Shown piece by piece: positions 22,140 to 34,187 of a DNA stretch of 64,000 nt (positions are counted from its first letter, which is position 1; each line of letters opens with the position of its first letter). A program made the translations under genes and the position numbers. A model generated the notes under the pieces. That model was not told the DNA's origin. It worked only from the letters and a program-made list of their open reading frames with translations, and made no database searches. Origin of the DNA: CAVSKL01 sp963728475 [NCBI: Candidatus Eiseniibacteriota bacterium] (GTDB lineage: Bacteria > Eisenbacteria > RBG-16-71-46 > JABDJR01); NCBI GenBank assembly GCA_963728475.1, contig CAVSKL010000002.1, forward strand, positions 930,001 to 994,000. Direction: 5' to 3'.

Positions 22140-25100
22140 TCACCTGAGGACCACCAGCCGCTCCAGGTGCCGGGCGGTCCCGCCCCCGTCCAGGCCCTTG
22201 GCCGCGATCTGGACCAGGTAGACCCCGTTCGCCACCGGGTCTCCGGTCTCGTCCGCCCCGTCCCAGATCTGGCTGTTGAACCCGGTCCGCCCCGACACCG
22301 AGAATTTCCGGACCAGCCGCCCCGCCACCGAATAGACCCGGAAGGTCACGGCGGCGTCCCGGTCCAGGGTGTAGAGGATCCGCGTGGCCTCGGGTCCGGG
22401 CCGGAACGGGTTGGGGTAGGCGGCCACCGCCGAGATCCGGGTGTCCCCCGAGCGCGCGCCGACCTGGACCCGTTCGGTGAGCTGGGTGCGGTTGTTCTGG
22501 TTGTCGGTGGCGATGAACACGAAGTCGTAAGCCCCCGGCTCCAGGCTCGGCACCGGGAAGCTGAGCCCTCCCCGGGTGTGGCTCCCCGGCTCGTACTGGA
22601 ACCGGTCGGTGAGGTCCAGGCGGACCTGCTCCAGCCCGTCCAGGTCGAAGATCTTGAGCTGGATGGCCAGGAAGTCGAACACGCGGGTGAGGTTGATCCC
22701 CGAGGAATCGGCGATCCCGACCGCGAGATCGCTCCCGGGAACCAGCCCGCCGGAGGGAATCTCGACGGTGATGTCGGGTCCCACGGTGTCCGGGGAGGCG
22801 CTCCCCTGGAGGACCACCGGCAGATCGTCCAGCACCCCGAACGCGTCCCAGTCGCTTCCCGAGGCGTAGGCGCGGATGCTGCCGTCGGGTCCGCCGCGGA
22901 GCGACACCGGCACCGTGAATGCCGCGGTGGCGGAGTCCGCTTCCACCGGCGAGGTCCCGCGGAACAGGAGCGCCCCGCTCAGGTAGTAGCCGGGCGGCCC
23001 GCCCAGGTTACGTATCGGGATGCCCTCGGCGTTCTTGTCCACGAACTCCCGCGCATCGCGGGCGGTCACCTCCAGGGTCCCCGACCGCGAGCCCCCCCCC
23101 GCCACCCGGGCGGTGACGGAGACCGTGCTCCCCCGCTCCAGCCGCTCGGGGCCGTCGACGGACATCTGCCCGAAGGGGACGCTCAGCCGGCTGGCCGGAT
23201 CTCCCAGGCACGCGTACTTGAGGGCCTTGGCGGTGGACCTCTCCAGCAGCCGCTTGGTCTCCATGAACGCCACCCCGATCGAGACCGGGTCGGTCACCGG
23301 ACGGTCGGCGGGGAAGAGCTTCTGCATGAATATCAGGTTGAAGCTGGAGTTGCTGCCGGAATCCGTGACGTGGGTGGCGGCGAGCGAGACGAGGGTGCCG
23401 GCGCGGGGGGCCATCGCCAGCCCCTCGCCGATCCCGGTCTGGTTCGGGTCCGAGAACCGCCCCACGCTGCACGAGAACGCGCCCAGGATCGGCAGCCGGT
23501 CCTGGTTGGTGAGGAGCGGCACGTCGGCCACGTCGAACACGTGCTCGTCGGCCATGACCACGTCCGCGCCGTGGCCGATGTAGTTCACCAGCCACGCTCC
23601 CGCGCTCCACGCGGCCAGAAGATCCTTCTTGGCCTGCGGCTTGGTGAGGATGCTGCAGTCCTCGCCGTACCGGTAAAGGTAGATCTTGTCGCGCTCGAAG
23701 TCGGAGGGGATGGCGGAGTCCACCTCCTCGGACTGCGACATGTGGCCGAAGCCGATGGGGTCGTATTTCCCGTCCTGGCAGACGTCGTCCGCCACCAGCA
23801 CCGCCCGGGTCCGCCAGGATCCGTAGACCGGCTGGGCCTCGGCCCGGATCACCTTGTCCTCGATCACCGCGCGGGCCTCGGCCAGGGTGTGCGGCGTGAG
23901 CCGGCCCAGGTAGAGATCGGTGTAGCGATCGGCGAGCCCGTCGAAACGGGCCAGGGGATCGTCGGTGGTGTAGTTCTGGGTGAACTGGGAGAAGCCGATC
24001 CCGTCCCGGTTGTCGTCCCAGGACGGCACCTGGTCCTTCTGGCCGGTGTGGTCGTAGTCGCGGAAATCGTAGGTGTGGTCCCCGAGGAAGAAGCAATACG
24101 AGAGCCGGTCGTCCACCGCGGGATCGCCGTAGTACCGGTAGGCGTACTCCAGGAAGTAGCGGACCGCGACCGGATCCCACATGCCCCAGGTGAACTCGTC
24201 CATGATGTCGCTGATCTTCACCACCCGCACCCGCGCCTCGCGGGCCGGGGTGATGGGGGGCAGATGCTGCCGGCGCCACCCCGCCAGCACCTCGGCCTCG
24301 CCGGCGAAGGCATCGTCGGTGACGATCACGTAGTCCACCGGGTTCCCGGTGTCGCGAAGCCACGCCGCGGGGCCGCTCCCGGGATGGAGCCGGGGCGGAG
24401 TGTCCGCGGTCACCTCCGCGGGGGCGGCGAGTTGCGCGCGCGAGGTCACGGCCAGGATCCGCGCCGAGGCGCGGTCGAGCGCGAGCGACACGTTCCCCCC
24501 GGCCGCGCTCACCCCGGTGAGCCGCCGGGGATGGCGGAAATCGGTCACGTCGAAGGCGAGCAGGCTCCCGGAGGGGGCTCCCCCGATCCGGGCCACCCGC
24601 CCCGGGTCGCCGGCGTCCACCTCGACCTCGGCGGCGGCGCCGCCGACCTCGAGGCTCTTGCGGTAGGCCACGTCGATCCAGGTCAGGTAGACCAGGTCGT
24701 AGCGGTCGGGGTTGGAACCGACCTGCGGCAGCACGAACCGGAACACCGCCTGCGATCCGGTGGGTTGCTGGGGATCGACCGCGGGGACGCCGGTCACGAT
24801 CACGTCCCTGGGCATGAACCCCGTGTCCCCCGGCCCCCCCCATACCTGGAGCGGCTGGTCGACCCCGTTCACGGTCACGTCGACGTGATGGAGCGCCTCG
24901 TCGCCGGCGGTGTAGCCGTTGGGGAGGTTCGCCCCCCAGAGACGGATGGTGGCGTCCAGGGTGGTCCCGGCCACCACCTGGGGAAGGTCCACCGGAAAGC
25001 GCTGCCCGGCTGCGTCCCGGGTGGAGAGATACTGCCAGAACCAGCCCTCCCATCGGTACCCGGGCCAGTAGCGCGAGCCGTCGTAGAAGGTGTTCTGCTC

Positions 25101-26420
25101 CAGGTGAAGGCGGGCGCGGCCGTCGGTCACCACCGGAGCGCCGCTTCCGGGCGCGGCGTCGACCGCGTCCATCCGGTGCGGCGCGCCGGCGAAGTCCCCG
25201 CTCCAGGTCAGCCAGTAGACGGTGTGGCCGGTGTAGGGGTTGACCAGGTAGTCCTCGCGGCCGTCCCGGGGCTGGCCGAACCGGTCGCGGTAATTGTCGG
25301 GACCCAGCCCGTAGAAGACCACGTCGTCCCCGGCATCGAAGGTGCCGTCGTCCGCCCCCTCCACCCAGATGTCGTGTTCGCCCCAGGCGCCGGAGTCGAG
25401 CCCGTCGGAGAAACCCGGGCGTTCGGACACCGAGTCCCATTCGGCGTGGACGTTGGCCGCCGGGTAGAGGGCGCCCGGCACCCACCGGAGCCCGCCCCAT
25501 GCCACCTCGGGGAGGAGCGGTCCCGAGAAGATCCGGAAGGTGCGCGGGTCCACCGTCGCCACCGGCACCCCCGCCGCCGCCAGCCGGGCCCGGTCGAGCA
25601 CGAAGACCCCGTTGTGGTCGACGTCGATCTTCACCCAGCCGGGAGCGTCGTCGAACCAGTGGGCGGGAACTCCGTCGGGGCCCGGAGGCGCGGTCGCGGC
25701 CCGCGGCGATACCTGCCAGCGGGCGGCGTCGGCGGGATTGACCAGGGTCTCGTTCCATTCCGAGCGGGCGGCGGCGTCGGCGATCGGGCGCGGGCGGGCG
25801 GCGAGCGCGGCGGTGCGGGGACCCGAGGCCACCGCCAGGGTCACGGTCACGCTCCGGTCCCACTCCGCCCGTCCGGTGGAGGGGGTCCAGCGCACCGGGC
25901 GCACGGCCACGTTGGCCACCCGGAGCCCGCGCTCCCACCCGATGGACACGATCTCCGCCTGGGCCTCGGGCCGGGTCGCCGCGTAGGCGGACCCTTCGCG
26001 GACGCGCGCCACCGGAACCGACTCCACCGACGGCGGACGGAGGCCGGAAGGCCCCGGCGCCCAGCCCGGCACCGGCGGGAAGCGCACGCCGTCGGCCTCG
26101 GCGCGAGACTCGGCGTCGACCTCGAGGCTCACCTCTCCGTCCGGCGGCAGGGCCACCCGCACCGTCCGCGCCGGAAGCGCGGGGGCGTCGGCGGTCCCGT
26201 CGATGCCGAGACCCTTCCAGGCCGGGTACCGGTAGGTGCGCTCTCCGGACTGGACGGTGGTCCACTCGGGGGCGTCGAAATCCACCCGGAAGCTCACGCC
26301 GCCGGCGCCGGATTGGACGAGGCTGGCGGGGGCGATCACCGGACGGGGCGCGGGGGTGCCGGCCGAGGTCCCGGCGGCGGCGAACAGGAGGACGGCGAGC
26401 AATGCGATGCGGCGTTTCAT
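22140..26420 (-). CDS. porU: PorU-like C25-family (gingipain-type) secretion protein
   Basis: A 1426-aa exported protein. A signal peptide (1-20) is followed by a gingipain-propeptide-like region (to about 240). The PorU-type linker comes next: PGWVKIDVDHNGVFVLDRAR ... DPRTFRIFSGPLLPE (about 260-307). The C25 catalytic region has YIGHGADVV (His near 948) and LGAFSCSVGRFSDP (Cys near 983), the same context as PorU's Cys-Arg-Phe-Asp-Asp-Pro motif. It ends with a FlgD-like/T9SS type A sorting domain (YPNPFRPGPEATRILYTLD). PorU removes the C-terminal signal and anchors cargo at the cell surface. ATG 26420 gives a good leader; the longer upstream frame does not. It is larger than classical PorU (about 1160 aa), and the alternative is a plain surface C25 protease. 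Confidence 0.8.
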   Translation of the reverse strand: MKRRIALLAVLLFAAAGTSAGTPAPRPVIAPASLVQSGAGGVSFRVDFDAPEWTTVQSGERTYRYPAWKGLGIDGTADAPALPARTVRVALPPDGEVSLEVDAESRAEADGVRFPPVPGWAPGPSGLRPPSVESVPVARVREGSAYAATRPEAQAEIVSIGWERGLRVANVAVRPVRWTPSTGRAEWDRSVTVTLAVASGPRTAALAARPRPIADAAARSEWNETLVNPADAARWQVSPRAATAPPGPDGVPAHWFDDAPGWVKIDVDHNGVFVLDRARLAAAGVPVATVDPRTFRIFSGPLLPEVAWGGLRWVPGALYPAANVHAEWDSVSERPGFSDGLDSGAWGEHDIWVEGADDGTFDAGDDVVFYGLGPDNYRDRFGQPRDGREDYLVNPYTGHTVYWLTWSGDFAGAPHRMDAVDAAPGSGAPVVTDGRARLHLEQNTFYDGSRYWPGYRWEGWFWQYLSTRDAAGQRFPVDLPQVVAGTTLDATIRLWGANLPNGYTAGDEALHHVDVTVNGVDQPLQVWGGPGDTGFMPRDVIVTGVPAVDPQQPTGSQAVFRFVLPQVGSNPDRYDLVYLTWIDVAYRKSLEVGGAAAEVEVDAGDPGRVARIGGAPSGSLLAFDVTDFRHPRRLTGVSAAGGNVSLALDRASARILAVTSRAQLAAPAEVTADTPPRLHPGSGPAAWLRDTGNPVDYVIVTDDAFAGEAEVLAGWRRQHLPPITPAREARVRVVKISDIMDEFTWGMWDPVAVRYFLEYAYRYYGDPAVDDRLSYCFFLGDHTYDFRDYDHTGQKDQVPSWDDNRDGIGFSQFTQNYTTDDPLARFDGLADRYTDLYLGRLTPHTLAEARAVIEDKVIRAEAQPVYGSWRTRAVLVADDVCQDGKYDPIGFGHMSQSEEVDSAIPSDFERDKIYLYRYGEDCSILTKPQAKKDLLAAWSAGAWLVNYIGHGADVVMADEHVFDVADVPLLTNQDRLPILGAFSCSVGRFSDPNQTGIGEGLAMAPRAGTLVSLAATHVTDSGSNSSFNLIFMQKLFPADRPVTDPVSIGVAFMETKRLLERSTAKALKYACLGDPASRLSVPFGQMSVDGPERLERGSTVSVTARVAGGGSRSGTLEVTARDAREFVDKNAEGIPIRNLGGPPGYYLSGALLFRGTSPVEADSATAAFTVPVSLRGGPDGSIRAYASGSDWDAFGVLDDLPVVLQGSASPDTVGPDITVEIPSGGLVPGSDLAVGIADSSGINLTRVFDFLAIQLKIFDLDGLEQVRLDLTDRFQYEPGSHTRGGLSFPVPSLEPGAYDFVFIATDNQNNRTQLTERVQVGARSGDTRISAVAAYPNPFRPGPEATRILYTLDRDAAVTFRVYSVAGRLVRKFSVSGRTGFNSQIWDGADETGDPVANGVYLVQIAAKGLDGGGTARHLERLVVLR

Positions 26421-26460
26421 GGGCGTGGGAACTTCCTCGAAACCGTGCCTGTGCTCATGC

Positions 26461-26509
26461 CGAACCGAGACACGAAGGTTCGACACGGTCCCGCAGGGGG
26501 GACGGGACC
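26461..26509 (-). other. Two tandem hairpins in the porU-like gene leader
   Basis: Within the roughly 187-base untranslated leader are two adjacent inverted repeats: a perfect 7-bp stem (26487-26493 with 26503-26509, 9-base loop) and a perfect 6-bp stem (26461-26466 with 26477-26482, 10-base loop). The second lies about 40 bases before the ATG. There is no T-run, so these are not terminators. They could be a regulatory leader, but no known riboswitch consensus is recognised. Confidence 0.45.
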
Positions 26510-26613
26510 CCGTGGGTCTGTCCTGGTCACGTAACCTGAGCTCGAGGAAGTCTCCTTTGGCAAGATTCGCGGGGAGGGCCGGGGACCGCCTGCATAACCC
26601 GCAGAACCCCAAA

Positions 26614-26642
26614 AGGCTAGCAGGAGAAAGACGCCGGGTCAA
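26614..26642 (-). promoter_or_regulatory. Promoter for the porU-like gene
   Basis: TTGACC (26642-26637), 17-base spacer, TAGCCT (26619-26614) with an upstream TGC. Very similar to the promoters in front of porV and the M23 gene. It lies in the 309-base gap between accA and the porU-like gene; the remaining gap is the structured leader on one side and about 90 featureless bases after the accA stop on the other. Confidence 0.65.
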
Positions 26643-26729
26643 CGCGATCCGGCCGGAGCCGCGCCCGGCCGCCGGCCGCCGGCGCGGCGGCGTTCCGGAC
26701 CCGGCCGCTTCCGGTTTTCCGGCGGCCCG

Positions 26730-27694
26730 CTAGAGCCCCTCCACCTCCTCGTATACCCCCATGGCCAGGAATTTCTCCAGCCTGCGCTCCAAGAGCTCGT
26801 CGGGGGGAACCGGCGCCAGTTCGTCCAGCGCCGCCTCCACCGTGGCCCGGACCGCGGCCGCGGTGGCCTCGGGATCCCGGTGCGCCCCCCCCACCGGTTC
26901 GGCGATGAGACCGTCGATCACCCCCAGCTCGAGCACGTCGCGGGCGGTGAGCCGGAGCACCTCCGCCGCTTCCGGCGCCTTGGCCTTGTCCTTCCACAGG
27001 ATCCCCGCGCACCCCTCGGGGGAGATCACCGAATAGATCGCGTTTTCCAGCATGTAAACCCGGTCGGCCACCGCCAGGGCCAGGGCGCCGCCGCTCCCCC
27101 CCTCGCCGATCACCACGCACACCACCGGGACCCGGAGCCGGGCCATCTCGCGCAGGTTCCGGGCAATGGCCTCGGACTGGCCGCGCTCCTCGGCCCCGAC
27201 CCCCGGGTAGGCGCCCGAGGTGTCGACGAAGGTGATCACCGGGAAGTGGAACCGGTCGGCCAGCTCGAACAGGCGGAGCGCCTTGCGGTAGCCCTCGGGG
27301 TGGGGCATGCCGAAGTTGCGAAGCAGGTTCTCCTTGGTATTCCGCCCCTTCTGATGGCCCACCACCAGCACCGGGCGTCCTCCCAACCGGGCCAGGCCCC
27401 CCACGATGGAGTGGTCGTCGGCGAAGCGGCGGTCGCCGTGAAGCTCCAGGAACGAGTCGCAGAGCATGTCCACGTAGTCGAGGGTGTACGGCCGCCGGGG
27501 ATGGCGGGCGAGCTGCACCCGCTGCCAGCGGGAGAGGTTCGAATAGATCTCGCGCCGGAGCCGGTCGGCCTTCTTCTCCAGGCGGCCGAGCTCGTCGGCC
27601 ACCTCCAGGTTCGAGGTCGCGGCGAACTCCCGGAGCTCCTTGATCTTGGTCTCCAGCTCCACCACCGGCTTTTCGAACTCGAGCCACATGCTGC

Positions 27695-27698
<4 letters not shown>
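26730..27698 (-). CDS. accA: Acetyl-CoA carboxylase, carboxyltransferase subunit alpha
   Basis: Alpha subunit of the carboxyltransferase that moves carboxybiotin's carboxylate to acetyl-CoA, giving malonyl-CoA for fatty acid synthesis. At 322 aa it is standard length. Recognisable segments: an N-terminal helix with LEFEKPVVELETKIKEL, then RPYTLDYVDMLCDSFLELHG, GHQKGRNTKENLLRNFGMPH, FVDTSGAYPGVGAEERGQSE and VISPEGCAGILWKD. The TTG start at 27698 is favoured because GGAGGA lies seven bases upstream and TTGA overlaps the dnaE stop; ATG 27689 is in frame but too far from that site. The dnaE-accA order is conserved in many bacteria. The partner accD is not in this window. Confidence 0.96.
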
Positions 27699-31156
<3,458 letters not shown>

Positions 31157-31216
31157 GGGTTGGGTTCCGCCGGGTTGCCGCCTACCAGATCATGGACTTC
31201 GATGCCGGTGCGCTCC

Positions 31217-31246
31217 GTTATACCCCCCGCGCCGGGGCGGGAGCAA
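31217..31246 (-). promoter_or_regulatory. Promoter for dnaE-accA
   Basis: TTGCTC (31246-31241), 18-base spacer, TATAAC (31222-31217). It sits in the 125-base gap between the M23 gene stop and dnaE, giving a leader of about 55 bases. The -10 is a near-consensus hexamer in an otherwise GC-rich stretch. Confidence 0.55.
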
Positions 31247-31281
31247 GCGCGCCGGAGGTGAATCCGCACATCGCACGGGGA

Positions 31282-33255
31282 TCAGGGCACGGTGAAAGCC
31301 TGCTCGCGCTCGGCGTGGTTTCCCGCCCGGTCGGCGGCGGTCACCCGCCATCGGTGCCCGCCCGGGGCCAGGGCGCTCCGGAGGTGGGCGGTGAAGCGGG
31401 CGGCCTCGGGGTCCCAGTCCGCGATCACCGGACGGCCGTCCAGGGTCATGGTGAGCGTCCGCCAGGTCACTCCGGCCCCCCCGTCGGCCACGTGGGCGGC
31501 CAGGGCCGGCCGCGCCCCCGCGCCGGGGGGGAGGAGGGTGATCCGGGGCGGGACCTCGTCGCGGAGGAGCGCCAGGGTCTCCAGGTTCCCGATCGAGCCC
31601 GCGATCCCGGTGGCGGTGGAGTCCGCCCCCACGAAACGCCAGCCGTCCTCCCATCGATAGAGGGCCAGCCCCTTCCGGGACGTCCCCGGCGGCGGGGCCA
31701 GGCCCACCGAGGCCTCGTCGCGGAGCGCGGCCGCCCACGGGGTGAGCCGGACCTCGCCCCCCACCGGAACCAGATCCGGGGAACCCGCGTCGGCGCGGGC
31801 GGTTCCCTCCGGCTCCTCGATCCCCACCCACAGCGGCCGGTAGACCGCCCCCGGAGGGAAGTCGAGCGCGACCCTGCCGGCCTCGATCCGGACCGGGGCG
31901 GAGCCGCGGACCCGGACCGCGCGCGCGGCGAGCGCGGCCCCGCCCGGGAGCGCCGCGCCCAGGGTCCAGAGCCCGTCGCGGTCGGGTTCGGGGGCGCCCA
32001 GCTCCGCCACCAGCCCCCCGGGGGCCGGGCCCACCACCCAGGCGGCGTCCGCGGACGCCCCCTCGGGGCCGCGCGCCTCGAACCGGGCCGAATCCGCCGC
32101 CACCCGCCAGCGGAGGAAGGGGCCGGCGCTCGCCATCCCGGTCTCTCCCACCGGGGGGTCGTCCACCGGGGAGCCGGGCGCGGGCGGGTCTTCGAGAAGG
32201 ATCTCCGCCACGCACGCGACCGCGTTACCGGCAAGGTCGCGGGCCTCCACGCTCAACCGGTGGGGCCCCGCGGCCTTCACCGAGGCCAGGGGATCCCCCT
32301 CCCCCCGCCACGCCGCCACCGGCTGGCGGGCGCGCCCGGGCGGATCGAGAGAAATCCAGCGCTGGTTTCGGCTCCGGGCCAGGGCCTCGTCGAAGGTGCG
32401 CTCCACCTCCTGAGGCGCGTTCCAGTCGAACTCGCGGAACCGGATGCGGGCGCCGGGACGCCCGTCCACCGACCAGGCGACCTCGTAGGGGGCGATCCGG
32501 TTCCCCTCGCCGTCGGTCCGGTCCACGCACTCCACCCACAGATCCACCGGCCCCGCGATCCGGAGCCGCGGGCCGGCGCCGCCGGGGGTGAGGGGGATCT
32601 CCACCGGCTCCGTCCCCCCGTTCACCCGCGCTCCCGCCGCCGCCGGGGCCGCCCGGAGGCGGGTCAGCGACGGGGCCACGCTGTCGGGCGCCGACCAGCC
32701 CTGGGTGAGCGGGTTCACCGCGATCGAGGCCTCGGGGCCGGTCCGCAACTCGGCGTGGAGATGCGGCGGACCCGCGCCGGTCGAACCGGAATAGCCCAGC
32801 ACCTCGCCGGCGCGGAAGCGGAGCGAGTCGCCGGGATCCGGCTCGAAGTCGACCTCGTAGCGCCCGGCCCGGTCCTGGGCCGCGTCCACCACCCGCGCGA
32901 TCCGCGGGGCATAGGCGCTCAGGTGGCCGTAGAGGGAGGTGCGGCCGTCGTCGAAGCGGAAGTAGAGGGAGCGGCCGTAGCCCACTCCCGAGGCCCGGAC
33001 CCGCCAAACCTCGCCGTCGGCGGGAGCGACCACCGCCAGCCCCTCGCGGCCGCCGGTGGAGTAGTCGAGGCCGCCGTGGTAGTGCCCGGGCCGGTACTCG
33101 CCGAACGACGAGGACAGGACGAGCGGCCGGGGCGGGTCCAGGAAGGGGCCGCGCAGGGGGGCCGCCGGGGGGTCCGCGGCCCGGGCCCCGGGGACCGGCC
33201 CCAGGGCCGCCGCCGCCGCCAACACCATGAAATATCGGAAGCTAGGAAATCGCAT
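31282..33255 (-). CDS. M23 (LytM-type) peptidase with beta-sandwich C-terminal region
   Basis: A 657-aa exported protein. A signal peptide (1-26) is followed by an M23 peptidase domain with the zinc ligands seen in HYHGGLDYS, the LYGHLSAYA strand and the catalytic HLHAEL. This fold cuts cell-wall peptide cross-links or, when degenerate, regulates other hydrolases. The remaining 400 residues are a string of Ig-like/beta-sandwich modules (e.g. PHRLSVEARDLAGNAV, HRWRVTAADRAGNHAE), resembling the extracellular domains found with such peptidases in this group of bacteria. ATG 33255 follows a clear promoter about 29 bases downstream of the inferred transcription start. It is probably periplasmic or outer-membrane attached. 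Confidence 0.85.
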   Translation of the reverse strand: MRFPSFRYFMVLAAAAALGPVPGARAADPPAAPLRGPFLDPPRPLVLSSSFGEYRPGHYHGGLDYSTGGREGLAVVAPADGEVWRVRASGVGYGRSLYFRFDDGRTSLYGHLSAYAPRIARVVDAAQDRAGRYEVDFEPDPGDSLRFRAGEVLGYSGSTGAGPPHLHAELRTGPEASIAVNPLTQGWSAPDSVAPSLTRLRAAPAAAGARVNGGTEPVEIPLTPGGAGPRLRIAGPVDLWVECVDRTDGEGNRIAPYEVAWSVDGRPGARIRFREFDWNAPQEVERTFDEALARSRNQRWISLDPPGRARQPVAAWRGEGDPLASVKAAGPHRLSVEARDLAGNAVACVAEILLEDPPAPGSPVDDPPVGETGMASAGPFLRWRVAADSARFEARGPEGASADAAWVVGPAPGGLVAELGAPEPDRDGLWTLGAALPGGAALAARAVRVRGSAPVRIEAGRVALDFPPGAVYRPLWVGIEEPEGTARADAGSPDLVPVGGEVRLTPWAAALRDEASVGLAPPPGTSRKGLALYRWEDGWRFVGADSTATGIAGSIGNLETLALLRDEVPPRITLLPPGAGARPALAAHVADGGAGVTWRTLTMTLDGRPVIADWDPEAARFTAHLRSALAPGGHRWRVTAADRAGNHAEREQAFTVP

Positions 33256-33290
33256 GGTGCAAAGGGAGCCCTCCAAAAAAGAAGACAAGG

Positions 33291-33319
33291 ACGCTAGCAC
33301 GGGCGCGAGGCCCGGTCAA
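33291..33319 (-). promoter_or_regulatory. Promoter for the M23 peptidase gene
   Basis: TTGACC (33319-33314), 17-base spacer, TAGCGT (33296-33291) with TGC directly upstream, i.e. an extended -10. Same architecture as the porU-like and porV promoters. The predicted RNA start is about 30 bases before the ATG. Confidence 0.7.
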
Positions 33320-33373
33320 ACCGGCGGGGGCGTTGCAGCCTGCATGCTTCGGGGGTCGCGAACCGTGCGGGGC

Positions 33374-33396
33374 GCCGCCCGGTGCGCGGCTTTTTT
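33374..33396 (+). terminator. Orphan T-tailed hairpin in the M23/lipoprotein gap
   Basis: A GCCGC/GCGGC stem (33374-33378 with 33386-33390), a 7-base loop and six T residues on the plus strand, in the 354-base gap between divergent genes. No plus-strand gene lies upstream to be terminated, so it may end a small untranslated RNA or attenuate a long leader. The rest of the gap (33397-33609) has a perfect GTCCCC-GAT-GGGGAC hairpin near 33476 and no convincing reading frame. Confidence 0.4.
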
Positions 33397-33609
33397 CCCT
33401 CTCGAACCGGGAATCCCTCAAGTCCCCGGCGGCGGTTCCGATTGAACCCCTTGGAAGTTGGGAGAGTTTCCCCGGTCCCCGATGGGGACTGGTACGAGGG
33501 TTGCTTCTCGGGATCAGCGAGCGCGGGAGACCGCCCGCCCGATACACGAGAGCGCACGACCCGGCGGAGGCCCGGGACGACGAGCGCCCTTCAAGGAGGA
33601 GTCCGGATC

Positions 33610-34038
33610 ATGAAGCTCAGCTTCGCGTCCCTGTTCGTCATGTTGCTGCTGGCCACGGTGATGGTGGTCGGCTGCAGCGACTCGGCCACGGTGTCCCAAC
33701 CGGACACCACGCCTCCCCTCGCCCCCGTGGTGGTCGGCGCCAAGGGCACGGTGGACGTGGTCAGCGTCTGGTGGCAGCAGAACATCGAGCCCGATCTCGC
33801 CGGGTACAACGTGTACGTCGTCGAGAACGGTTCGACCGTTCGTCTCAACCGGTTGCCCATCACCGATCCCTACATGGTCATCCCCACCAACGGGGCGACC
33901 ACCATGGGCGTCCGCGTGACCGCTCTCGACTGGAGCGGAAACGAGAGCAGCCCGTCGGCGCAGAAGACCGTGAACATCAGCTACGGCCAGACCGGCCGCG
34001 ACGGGATCGACGGCCTGCAGAAGCAGGAGATGCGGTAG
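33610..34038 (+). CDS. Small lipoprotein with fibronectin type III-like domain
   Basis: A 142-aa lipoprotein: the leader MKLSFASLFVMLLLATVMVV is followed by GC, placing the acylated cysteine at residue 22. The mature part (about 35-125) reads like a single fibronectin III domain, with the usual PxxP start (DTTPPLAPVVVG), a WxxN....LAGYNVYV core and an RVTALDWSGNES strand before the end. Such domains serve in adhesion or as spacers in surface proteins; no enzymatic role is suggested. AAGGAGGAG eight bases before the ATG is one of the best ribosome sites in the window, suggesting high expression. It is monocistronic, with a strong terminator after it. Confidence 0.75.
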   Translation: MKLSFASLFVMLLLATVMVVGCSDSATVSQPDTTPPLAPVVVGAKGTVDVVSVWWQQNIEPDLAGYNVYVVENGSTVRLNRLPITDPYMVIPTNGATTMGVRVTALDWSGNESSPSAQKTVNISYGQTGRDGIDGLQKQEMR

Positions 34039-34075
34039 AAGGCGGCCCGGGACCCCATCGGGGTTCCATCGCACG

Positions 34076-34117
34076 AAACGGAGCGCGGCCCTCCCGGCCG
34101 GGCTCCGTTTTCGTTTT
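34076..34117 (+). terminator. Rho-independent terminator after the small lipoprotein
   Basis: AAACGGAGC pairs with GCTCCGTTT around a GC-rich inner stem, followed by TTTTCGTTTT. It ends the lipoprotein transcript and, read in reverse, could also weakly terminate the convergent subtilase gene. Confidence 0.8.
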
Positions 34118-34187
34118 CCCGCGAACGGGCCGGGCCCCCGCCCGGGGCTCCGCTTCCCGCCGAGGGCGCGGGCCCCGCGCCCGGGGA

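Noticed and set aside
26487-26509. Terminator between accA and the porU-like gene
   Set aside because: The hairpin lacks a T-run and is downstream of the porU-like promoter, so it belongs to that leader.
22167-26534. A 1455-aa open frame on the plus strand opposite the porU-like gene
   Set aside because: Its Pro/Gly/Arg/His-rich translation is the antisense of a GC-rich gene with no recognisable domain; the minus-strand protein is clearly real. Long antisense frames are expected at this GC content.
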